A DNA stretch of 27,780 nucleotides, taken from Bigelowiella natans CCMP2755. Its lineage: Eukaryota; Cercozoa; Chlorarachniophyceae. The translations under genes were made by a program, and so were the position numbers. Below, one piece after another: positions 13,285 through 19,729 of the stretch; positions within the stretch are counted from its first letter, which is position 1; every line of letters starts with the position of its first letter. The stretch lies in assembly GCA_000320545.1 (NCBI GenBank), contig ADNK01003245.1:1-27780 (forward strand), read 5' to 3'. The notes under the pieces were generated by a model, which was not told where the DNA came from, ran no database searches, and was given only the letters and a program-made list of their open reading frames with translations.

Positions 13285-13762
13285 CGTGTGGGGGTTGGTG
13301 GGTGTGTGTATCTGTGTGCGCTTATGCTGCACTACCAGCATTCAATATATCACCTATTTTCTTGCAATTGCATGATCAATCTCAATCAGGTTTCAGAAGC
13401 CGCATTTTCGGACTTCGATCCCACCAAACCAGCAAAACAGGTGTTGCCTCCTGCAGATCAATGCCATAATTTGATGCGATAAATGATTCTTACTATATTC
13501 CTTACTACACAAACATTGAGCTGGCCTGTTTTTATTTTATCCTCTTCACTTCGCGATTGCACGCTCATCGATTTTTCCTCAATGCGTTTCATCTCTCACA
13601 CGATCCGACACCTAGGTGGTTACCGAGGGTTTGGACATTATGTCTCTGCCTCCGTCCGTGCCGCCATCAAGAATGGGGCGTCTCACTGGACGCCCATCAG
13701 GAAGATCTAACTGGTCTGGAAGCGGGCGTCAATCTGGAAGAAAGTCTCTAGGAGGATATTAG
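188..13762 (+). CDS. CFAP65: CFAP65-like axonemal protein, multi-exon gene (5' end missing)
   Basis: This is a large structural protein of the motile cilium. CFAP65 (CCDC108) family members act in the axoneme, where MSP/ASH beta domains bind partner proteins. I assembled about 45 exons by matching GT-AG sites with codon phase; the sum is about 1,560 residues, somewhat shorter than my recollection of roughly 1,900 for animal CFAP65. Diagnostic stretches are NFYQRVFILIKN followed by LFLDLMGTC, VTVTNRTHRKLLA, TFTCMLNYSKPLSIPVLGHG, DWQLHFPDES, KSGTLLPGESVSIQL, and GYTHTFVGSHRLELVLQIKH. The order (N-terminal MSP repeats, then the W/FP and PxxG blocks, then the ELMEEFVFNLVSEA segment near the end) matches what I recall of CFAP65. 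HYDIN, CFAP74 and CFAP47 share the domain type and are the alternatives. A few junctions (4,768-5,259 and 11,425-11,776) are unresolved. No promoter or start codon was found. Confidence 0.83.
699..735. repeat. (TA)n microsatellite in intron
   Basis: An uninterrupted TA repeat of about 36 bases runs to within a few bases of the acceptor TTGTAG at 734-739. Confidence 0.95.
1129..2618 (+). CDS. CFAP65: CFAP65-like exons, block 2: second MSP/ASH unit
   Basis: Exons are read at 1129-1239, 1337-1466, 1679-1752, 1902-1952, 2269-2334 and 2491-2618. The first opens with MGTCFGSSRRPRPLNPVHVQ, completing the 'DLiGTC' motif begun in the previous exon. It is followed by an acidic stretch (NDDPEDEAYFSTDFLNFG), then VTVTNRTHRKLLA, VWDLANYHGTEPAEGAK, ISPFVVFPNEADIPAGRSVD and RPRLDGEYYSGTLACYCFPK. 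The succession 'vtvtNrT...w....f.v.P....ip......f.P....yysgtL.cy' is a complete MSP-type domain. All six junctions keep phase. Introns contain GT- and CA-rich runs and C-rich 3' ends. The gene-free 300-odd bases at 1,953-2,268 are intron. Confidence 0.77.
2809..4767 (+). CDS. CFAP65: CFAP65-like exons, block 3: third and fourth MSP/ASH units
   Basis: Exons are read at 2809-2940, 3185-3331, 3493-3574, 3691-3765, 3949-4040, 4278-4339, 4478-4563 and 4700-4767. Key stretches are HTFSDGQIHFLPKHVL, STPLLFYFPEDKDPSRVFRV, RAGKIPQKSIQLISFEFSPT, NTFTCMLNYSKPLSIPVLGHG, TLFFKPTSRGTCARNQITLV and VVKVHPSTGVLRG. The W of 'YSWEIPENYAG' is formed across the 4040/4278 junction, which supports that splice. Two domain cycles are visible, each with an 'itl.N' strand and a 'v.P..G.i/l' strand. 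The following exon (VSSGITREKLYRM...) is less typical, and the next junction is not resolved. Introns carry (CCT)n, poly-C and (GA)n tracts. Confidence 0.75.
3124..3167. repeat. (TCC)n microsatellite in intron
   Basis: About 14 copies of TCC/CCT lie just upstream of the acceptor at 3183-3184. They probably serve as, or have grown from, the polypyrimidine tract. Confidence 0.93.
4101..4138. repeat. (GA)n microsatellite in intron
   Basis: A GA repeat lies in the intron 4041-4277 and is followed by a purine-rich G/A stretch to about 4,175. Confidence 0.93.
4638..4672. repeat. (AT)n microsatellite in intron
   Basis: An AT repeat of about 34 bases lies in the intron between 4564 and 4699, preceded by an AAATA-rich segment. 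Confidence 0.93.
5099..5137. repeat. (CA)n microsatellite
   Basis: A CA repeat is followed by CG-rich dinucleotides and then a GA-rich stretch (5,167-5,218). All of this is intronic in the model, upstream of the exon at 5260. Confidence 0.92.
5260..7322 (+). CDS. CFAP65: CFAP65-like exons, block 4: linker and charged helical segment
   Basis: Exons are read at 5260-5394, 5475-5549, 5670-5804, 5936-6102, 6352-6502, 6767-7005 and 7228-7322, all phase-consistent. They encode LTFQEMLPKPRFVPPKFFAQ, a short beta-like piece (LSLLGSFTVVVDRTC), ALEAVAKIAPKAPMMRGITL, then a Glu/Lys-rich helix (IFEAEAKKIEEAATHEEQEL), RRRESVFMILGSLPEQKMRD, ADIVDVIAAPQL and an acidic run of Asp/Glu near 7,254-7,280. None of this matches a domain I can name. 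Its place between MSP units suggests the coiled, charged linker seen in large axonemal MSP proteins. The alternative that a second gene starts here cannot be excluded, because 4,768-5,259 is unresolved. A candidate short exon begins at about 4,891 (VEVVPQKLLFLCIL), with uncertain phase. Confidence 0.6.
5395..5458. repeat. (GT)n tract starting at a splice donor, two parts
   Basis: A GT repeat begins at the first base of the intron, right after the AAGAAG codons of the exon ending at 5394, and runs to 5422. After a 20-odd base gap a second GT run occupies about 5,444-5,458. Confidence 0.92.
5876..5899. repeat. Poly-C tract before an acceptor
   Basis: A run of about 24 C with further C-rich sequence upstream ends some 35 bases before the acceptor at 5934-5935. 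Confidence 0.93.
7095..7150. repeat. (GTGTGC)n / GC-rich alternating repeat
   Basis: An alternating purine-pyrimidine tract of GTGTGC and GCGTGC units lies in the intron 7006-7227. Such tracts can adopt left-handed DNA. Confidence 0.85.
7597..8175 (+). CDS. CFAP65: CFAP65-like exons, block 5: MSP strand pair and conserved central motif
   Basis: Exons 7597-7809 and 7984-8175 join in phase. The first contains a run of seven cysteines encoded by a (TGC)n tract, then YRFCFDKPTGSLAPKTSQKI and WFSFCTEIVATHRFHVRATL, a typical 'laPk....i.F.f.p....F.v.a.l' MSP edge. The second reads GYYPKMLVRDAYMPNRTRDE followed by AWGKLNLPRINKELMGPLSD. This 'yP.l.v.Da........W..l.l..iN..L...l...E' block is one I associate with CFAP65. 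The Cys run is unusual, and its region could be partly intronic, although no alternative intron keeps phase. Confidence 0.72.
7868..7908. repeat. GA/G purine tract in intron
   Basis: GAGAGA units are followed by a run of about 10 G in the intron 7810-7983. Confidence 0.85.
8206..8247. repeat. (ACACTC)n hexamer repeat
   Basis: A CA run changes into five or so ACACTC hexamers in the intron between 8176 and 8295. Confidence 0.9.
8296..10734 (+). CDS. CFAP65: CFAP65-like exons, block 6: conserved C-terminal MSP array
   Basis: Exons are read at 8296-8371, 8625-8730, 8952-9032, 9242-9306, 9456-9522, 9650-9781, 9961-10092, 10374-10432 and 10630-10734. Every junction is in phase. The product reads FGPGARDSMPDIAYLELFNP, FACDWQLHFPDES, VEAEHWATMQ, KSGTLLPGESVSIQL, GYTHTFVGSHRLELVLQIKH, ITLDLFGSTLAAFPPILAVP, APIQTYKLQNDSENTLHYRV, NPTGEIPPFSSAYLRFRFRP and EDRMYYVVLPISC. 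This succession (N..G...cdW.l.FP, PksG.L.PGe, Y.H...G...l.l.i.hG, P.Q.Y.L.N, NP.GeIpp, F.P.E...Y.v.lpI) is the strongest support for the CFAP65 call. Confidence 0.82.
8380..8445. repeat. (GT)n then (GA)n compound microsatellite
   Basis: The intron starts at 8372 with GT/GC-rich sequence and passes straight into a long GA repeat (about 8,399-8,440). Confidence 0.92.
9083..9225. repeat. (CT)n then (CA/CG)n compound microsatellite
   Basis: A degenerate CT repeat is followed by CA, CGCG and CACG units, filling most of the intron 9033-9241 ahead of the acceptor TTCAG. Confidence 0.88.
9568..9592. repeat. (CA)n microsatellite
   Basis: A CA repeat followed by imperfect ACACTA/ACACCG units lies in the intron 9523-9649. 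Confidence 0.9.
9792..9870. repeat. (TA)n then (GA)n compound microsatellite
   Basis: A TA repeat (about 9,792-9,827) is followed within ten bases by a GA repeat (about 9,834-9,870), just after the donor at 9782. Confidence 0.93.
10947..13762 (+). CDS. CFAP65: CFAP65-like exons, block 7: C-terminal region and stop
   Basis: Exons are read at 10947-11032, 11144-11186, 11325-11424, 11777-11848, 12293-12336, 12507-12642, 12784-12885, 13059-13105, 13390-13440 and 13616-13762. The first gives GYHATLSPNKAASS, closing the last MSP domain. Later exons are low-complexity and helical: LMPLTTTLRQQLQQPSVMER, an acidic DGIDSDTESSPL, NETLNMLMDDCFP, APVEKIPTFRELEAKVERIQ, AHELMEEFVFNL and SEAAFSDFDPTKPAKQ. 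The last exon is basic and Gly/Ser/Arg-rich (SRMGRLTGRPSGRSNWSGSG) and stops with TAG at 13760-13762. Between 11,424 and 11,777 the phase changes from 0 to 1, so a small exon is missing from my reading there. Confidence 0.7.
11609..11642. repeat. (TA)n microsatellite
   Basis: A TA repeat lies in the unresolved intronic stretch 11,425-11,776, which also holds a run of about 14 G near 11,705-11,718. Apart from a missing small exon I see nothing else there. Confidence 0.92.
13116..13150. repeat. (GA)n microsatellite after a donor
   Basis: A GA repeat starts about ten bases after the donor at 13106. A related GA/G tract lies at about 12,965-12,998. Confidence 0.92.
13246..13281. repeat. (TA)n microsatellite
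   Basis: A TA repeat lies in the intron 13106-13389, after the GA repeat and before a GT-rich stretch. Confidence 0.93.
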
Positions 13763-14907
13763 CATGTTCCATGCTACGGCAATGAATTCAACCATGATTA
13801 CATTCGTTCCTCAACATCGCCAAGTCTAAAAACGGACATGCATCTAGATATGCACAGATTTGGCGCGCAACGAAAAGGGTTTTCAACATGGCAAGTGTGC
13901 TTCATTGTGTGGAGCACCGTTGCTCATCAACGTAGCATCTGGACATATAGCTAGCTAGTCATCACTATCGTCGCGCGCGGTCAATTTGCTTGCTGCTAGC
14001 TTGGTCATCTGCGGTAGATGTAGCCTTAGATGCGCATTTGCATGGTTCTCAGAGACACATATATGTGTGCATATGTGTGCTTTGTCTCTTATCTGCTTGC
14101 ACCCGTACTACGTGTGTATTAAAAAGTTTATCTCTTAGGGTTCTCATGGTCAATGCATGCCAGCATGTAGCTACTGTAGCCGCGTTCATGCATCGCATGC
14201 GTTCTAGCGTTGCTAGCGTTGGCTACGCGCACAAGCGAGCAAGGTTTGCGTTATTCAGATGCTGTCTAGGTGAGGGTGTGGTAGCGTGGTCGCTCCCTCT
14301 AGGCCGGTCTCTAGGGTCTAGCGATGCGCATGTCAAATCATGCTAGCATGCACCACATGCCACACGCGATGATGCCGCGCTAGCGCGTCTAGCGTGCTAG
14401 CGCACGCCATGGAGGTCTAGAAGTGCCATCATGCGCTGTGCACATTTCTAGATTTGTGAAGTGTGGTCTGGTCTAGTGGTCTAGTAGTAGTGAGCGTTTT
14501 TTTGACACAATTCTAGAATTACTTAGCACACGCGTGCAATGAGCAAATGCGAAGTTCGTCGATAACAATCCCAATTTGTGGTGTGCCATCCTACTAGCCT
14601 AGCTAGCGAGCATCAGACATCACTAGAATAGCGACATGACAGCATGTGGCGTTGTGATGCACGCTAGTAAACGCGCGGCCCTACCACGTATCGTAGCAAG
14701 TAGAGACACAACGTATACACACTGCAAGCTGTACGTGACGCCGTAGCATGCAGGCAAACGTGGTATACATACATTGTGCTGTACATGCCATATACTCTAT
14801 CTATATCTACCAGCATGAAATGATGGGGTATATTACTAGCCATAAACAAATAATATTAACTTGCATTTGTCGCGGTTGGGTAAAGCATTATGCTACTTAC
14901 GCGATGC
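13763..14907. other. Gene-free tract dense in CTAG/GCATGC palindromes
   Basis: No exon is supported here. From about 13,940 to 14,800 the sequence is crowded with GCTAGC, CTAG, GCATGC and CATG words. The clearest is the 12-bp perfect palindrome CATGCTAGCATG at 14,339-14,350. The tract separates the microsatellite-rich left gene from the AT-richer minus-strand genes. It would also contain the 3' UTR of the left gene, but I cannot identify a poly-A site. Confidence 0.6.
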
Positions 14908-16915
14908 TTACCCACGACACGAACGCTGAGTGTCCAACGAGAAAATTGCATCTTCATCAAAACTCCAAGAGGAAGTAGAGCTATCACTATCATTAGTTAC
15001 TCCAACCATTGTGGTTGGAATAGTCGTTGCAGATCGCAGGTTCGTGTTCACGGGCTTTATCAATAGATGGATTCCGCTGGCTGATTTCATCCGTTTGTCA
15101 AGGTTAGCCTTTTGCCAGTCTAGAACACGTGATTTGTTTTTGAAACTGAACCGAGAGGTATTTTCACGTTGCAATTTATCTATAAAACTTTCTCGTAGCA
15201 TCCTCGTACTATCTTCAGGACTTTTCCATCTTCGTAACCGGCTTCTTCTCCTATTTTGGTTTAGGCGAGCTTTACGTTTATATTTTCGAATATAATCACT
15301 TGATTTTGCCGTGTTATCGTTTAAGAAAGCTTGAATCCTTGCCACAATTTTCCCGCATTTTTTTAAGCCATCTGCTACTGTCTTGCTATCTATCTGATAA
15401 AACAAAAGCACCTGAACATGTGAACGTTTTTAAAATATATCTGCCAAGGAACCCTATAGTTTCATACGTTAGCTATGTTGCTTGTGCATTGAACATTGAA
15501 CATTGAATGTATAATAAAAAAGGACGCACCGGGGGGTTAGCAAGGTTTGTGTTCGACCCAAGTTGGCGTTTCATATCCGAGGAACTCTCACCCAAAAGAA
15601 TATTAATCTGTGTCCTTCGCCTATCAATGTAATAATAAATTGATAGATTTTTAAATCTCCAATTTGTGTTGCATCCATAGAAATGAATACCTCTTCTTTT
15701 GCGATGTACGAGCAAGTAGTTCGCCTCTCACCTGTGGAAGCTTCTGAAATTTGATACATTTCATTCCCTCATAATGATCGGCACATTGCCGTAATGGTGA
15801 AAGAAGTGCTGCTATGTAGAGCCGGAATTCCTTTAAAGCCTGTTGTTCAGACCGCAGCACTTTGATGCACTCACTAATCATCTGGGCCATCTGCCAACAT
15901 CTACGATATTCTTTCCTTCGTATATCGAAACTGTACTTGTTTCCACCACCTCTGTGAACAAAGGAAAATAATCAACGTGTATCACCAGTATTAGGGGGTA
16001 CTTGAATTATGCCTCGAAATCTTGCTATTGCTATTTTTTGAATTGAAGTTACTTTTGCTCTGAGAGAACAAGAGATTTACCTGCCCTGGAAAAGGACACA
16101 TTTGTCAAATATGTAGCATTAATTTTAACGATAACTTTTTAACAACTTTCTCCACGCGGTGTCGAGATGAATGATCCAGCTATCTTGTTCGTTTTGAAAA
16201 TCGAGAGGTGGCACATCTCTTAGTTCATCAATATGAGCTCTTAGTCTATCCCCAAACTGGTCCGCTAGTTCTAGGACCTATTGATTTAACTCGATTTCAT
16301 GCTCCTGAAACAATTAGTTTAGAGTTTGGAGGTGATACCTTCTTCAATGTTTTTTTTGATCGGTTAACTGCACAGTCTATTAGTCTCAAAAATTTATGAT
16401 CTAGGGTAGAGAACCTGCGAAGAAAAATGGAGAATGATAAATTCTCACATTGAAAGGGGGGATGAAAAGGATCACCCTTGCATAAACTTTATTAATTGAG
16501 AAGCTTCCTCTAATACTTCTTCACTTGCTATCTGGGAAGTTATGATGTTATGATTATCAATGTGTAAATCCTTTTTAAATTATTTCTCTGCTAAGCTCGA
16601 GATTATAATGCAAATCGGTTTGCCACAATCACATTCAATTACATGATTTTCAGAAGTGTCATTCCAACAGAAATTTTGGTCGGGATTGAAAGGAAGATGG
16701 CTTTGATTTTTGCCTTTGAATGAAGGACTAGCCGAGCCGCAATTTTTCATCTGGTAGCAACTATCAAAATCAAAACTCAAATCCAGTATAAATTATATGT
16801 CAGACTTGTTGACAAATAAAACAAAGTACTCTTCAAGAATCTTGATGATGGCTGCTACCCCAGATGTTTTAAGAATGAAATTGACTCGCGAATGGGAAAA
16901 TTTTGGAACCTCCTG
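14908..16915 (-). CDS. Unrecognised multi-exon protein (minus strand)
   Basis: Reading right to left, a chain of AT-rich exons with short introns is visible: about 16,805-16,915 (SRVNFILKTSGVAAIIKILE), about 16,330-16,410 (FSTLDHKFLRLIDCAVNRSKK), about 16,140-16,285 (LELADQFGDRLRAHIDELRD, then a Trp-containing segment), about 15,735-15,952 (GGGNKYSFDIRRKEYRRCWQ, then a long helix), about 15,530-15,640 (INILLGESSSDMKRQLGSNT), and the last exon about 15,400-14,908. The last exon is Lys/Arg-rich (KYKRKARLNQNRRRSRLRRW), then Ser/Asp-rich, and ends with a stop. A possible Cys-rich exon at 16,580-16,780 (VIECDCGKPICIIISS) may belong. The predicted helices and basic tail suggest a coiled-coil or nucleic-acid-binding protein, but I recognise no family. 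Exon limits are approximate. Confidence 0.45.
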
Positions 16916-18131
16916 CGTGAAGAAACAATGTGGATGTCGTCTACATGGAAATCAGAAAATTAGCACCCACAACAGAGAGTCTAGTAGTACCTCTCCAAAT
17001 GTGGATATGAATTTTCTTAGAACTTCCAGAGTTTTTCGTAGGCTTCTCTAGACATGTGTTATTTTACAAATCAGTTAGTATTTATCAGTGAAGTGAATGA
17101 CACACGATGGACCTTTTCCTTTCTGCAAGAAATTACGCTTGAAAGTAGTTTCATCTCATCTTCCCATTGGTGGATTTGATCACACTAGTACATCAGACGA
17201 AAACCATGTGAATGACAAATTTCGCGTTCTTTCTGTTTCGCCACGGCTTACACTTTGGGCAGTCTCATTCAGTCCTAAATCCCCCATGTTGCTGCTGAAA
17301 CCCTGCTGCCGATTCGAAGGATTCATCTCACGATCTCAACGAGGGTTTGAATTTGCGAGCAAACAAAGCAGCTGGTCATTGCATCACAACCATCAGGGCA
17401 AAAGCCTGTTTCCACTGGCCCACGAGGCACAAAAATCCAGGGCATTTTCATGAGAATGTGACATCCTTCCATTGTTTTGACCGGAAATGGCCTCGTAGTT
17501 GTGCTGGAAAAGTGTGATTTGTTTGACCGTTCTGGCCTCGATGGATGTCGCAACATCGAAAAGTGGCTTTTCCTGCTTCGAATGGCCAGCTGAATGGGCG
17601 TTTTGCTGCTGCGACAAGCACAATCCTTTCGCATGTCCAGTTCAACATCAAAACCTGTTGTGCAACAATTGTTGTTCAATCGTTTGGACCGCGCTCACGT
17701 GCGATCCCTGTTTTCAAGGACGTGCAATGCTTGGTCACGCTGACACAGCGCGAAACCTGACTGCCGCGCACGCTGTGCATGCCGCGAATGCGTGGCATGA
17801 CCTGTGAGCTCGTGTGTGCAACTGAGCATGCCAGCGTGTGCGTGAACCGAAGAACTGATTCCTCAGATTGACCAGATCAATGCATGCTAGCATGCATGTT
17901 CGATGCATGTTCTGGTCTTGCAAACACCGAAAAGGTTGCAAGAAGTGGGTTGGATTGCTGTTTGATCAACTTCGACAAACGAAAACAAACTTGTGAACGT
18001 GCTTGAGTTGACTTTGTGAACACTCGTGAGGACGTGATGAGACACTAGATGAGGGAGATCCAATTTGCATCATTCTGAGCTAATTGGCCGTCTTTGTTGG
18101 GCAAAATTTACTCAACGCCTTTCTTTGTTGA
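16916..18131. other. Stretch without a supported gene
   Basis: Open frames of 60-118 codons occur on both strands, but none has a convincing splice-bounded or family-like reading. The part near 17,700-17,940 is richer in GC and in GCATGC/CATG words. It contains a perfect 18-bp palindrome, ATGCATGCTAGCATGCAT, at 17,880-17,897, whose core repeats the 12-bp palindrome at 14,339. Confidence 0.5.
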
Positions 18132-18356
18132 ATGGCTTTGACAACAAATGAGGAAAGAGGGACAGTTTTCCGGAAAGAAGCAAAACAAGTTTCTTCTGGT
18201 TGGACCTGGATGCAGTTAATGCAGCACATGAAAATGAAAGACATGATTAGAGAGGCTTATTTTGATGACGTACCGGTGAACCCTCGGGATAGGCAGCTAC
18301 AGAATTCAGAGAAGGTGGAAGCGGAATTCCCGTTACAACATTTGACTAAGGGATGA
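18132..18356 (+). CDS. Possible small ORF of 74 codons
   Basis: An ATG-to-stop frame with coding-like composition reads TVFRKEAKQVSSGWTWMQLM and then MKMKDMIREAYFDDVPVNPR. It is on the plus strand, between minus-strand exons. I recognise no family. It could be an exon, a short gene, or chance; the charged, soluble character is the only argument for it. Confidence 0.25.
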   Translation: MALTTNEERGTVFRKEAKQVSSGWTWMQLMQHMKMKDMIREAYFDDVPVNPRDRQLQNSEKVEAEFPLQHLTKG

Positions 18357-18399
18357 AATGAAATGAATTATTCTAACCTACAGAGCGTAGGTAGTTTTA

Positions 18400-19257
18400 A
18401 GGGACCTGCTGTGGAATACTTGGAAGATCTGCTGGTGTGGTAGGGATGTTTGAACCTCCAGCAGTTGCAGCTAAGTCAACACCCACTAAAGAATGTAGAT
18501 TAATTTATGGTCAGCGTAAAGTAGAGATCACATTTAACAAGGTTCTATCCTCAGCTTACATATTTTAATTAGTTTTTGAAATATTTTTACGCCTTTGTAC
18601 CTTTTCCGTTTTCAACCATTAGAGGTGACTCTGGATTATGGGGAACGTAAGTGTGGAACCCCGGAGAATTAAAGTTACAAGAATCATTCCCATCGTCACA
18701 AATTCCGTCGTCATCATTCTCGGTAAGCCACCACCTAAGAATATCATTGTTCAGCTGAATGCGAAGCAACACAAATTAATGGCATACAAATATATAGCAT
18801 CCCTCATCTTGAATTTGATTCTTGTTAGAAGTGACTTCTGCATCGTATTCAAATAGAAAGTATCGTCAAACGCCATGAAAATGTGTGAATTGCATTGCGT
18901 TAGAAAGTATCCATTGCCCGAACGGTTGTAAGCTGGACTTTCTGAGATTGCAGCAAAACTCCACTTTGCGAACAAATTGATTGCTGCTAACTATAAAATT
19001 GAATGTTACTTAAACTTGTATGAGAACAAAAACTGCATTTTCAACTTGTTCTTTTGTGCAGCCTCCAAACTCTCTATCCGTCGCCCAAGGAAACGGTGTT
19101 GCGGGAAAACGTGTTGCGGCTGGAGTTATATTAGTCAATAGCAACATAGCAACATTAAAAGAAATTTACACAAAATACCTTCCGATACTGGTGGCACAGG
19201 CTCAAAAACTTTCAAGAATTCTGGGAAAGTATTTCCGAGACAAGTAAATCCAACCCT
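18400..19257 (-). CDS. Minus-strand exon group, function unknown
   Basis: Right to left: about 19,257-19,186 (GNTFPEFLKVFEPVPPVSE), a 59-base GT-AG intron, then about 19,126-19,033 (ATRFPATPFPWATDREFGGC...) joined in phase. Further on are about 18,853-18,800 (FEYDAEVTSNKNQIQDEGCY), a 34-base AT-rich intron, about 18,755-18,605 (NNDILRWWLTENDDDGICDD, with Cys and Pro), and about 18,480-18,400 (VDLAATAGGSNIPTTPADLP). The group could be the 3' exons of the NOTUM-like gene to the right or a separate secreted protein. A stop (TGA) lies just before the FEYD segment in its frame, so one junction there is missing or the gene is damaged. Confidence 0.4.
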
Positions 19258-19729
19258 AGAAAGAAGAAAGACAGTTTGTCATCCACTTGTAGTTGTCTGA
19301 AATGACTTTTGAATCTACACATATTTGCATTTAGTAGGTTTACCCAAAATTCCCAAGAATATCTCCAACAAATGAGAACCCTGGTGCAAGAGGAATACTA
19401 GGGGCGCCTTATTATTAAGAACATGGAATAAAAAATAAAGGTAAGTTCGACTAAAGCAAGAAGTTTCTGAAACAAAAATGGAGCGATTCAAATTTCAAAT
19501 AAGATATATTTCAGGAATAGGCAACAATCAGAATGTGTGTTTCAATTTACCTGGGAAGAGTAATGGCGTTCTTCATGAATAGAGAAAAATAATTAAAATG
19601 TGATATACGTTAGTATCATCCAACTGTTGGTACAAAATAGACAAAAATATATATAGGTATTTATTTACACTCCAGCTACGGCGAGGCCAAAGAAAAACTG
19701 GTCAACCAGAGACTGCCATAAATTTTAAT
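19258..19729. other. AT-rich stretch without a supported exon
   Basis: I see no open, splice-bounded exon on either strand. It contains short A/T runs and may be the intergenic region or 3' UTR of the NOTUM-like gene to its right. Confidence 0.5.

Noticed and set aside
16208-16399. 63-codon plus-strand ORF
   Set aside because: The opposite strand gives a coherent helical exon (LELADQFGDRLRAHIDELRD) with splice-like borders, so the plus frame is a shadow.
17499-17807. Cys-rich plus-strand ORF of 102 codons
   Set aside because: It has no signal peptide, no conserved spacing and competing frames of equal length. Its composition follows the local GC- and CATG-rich words.
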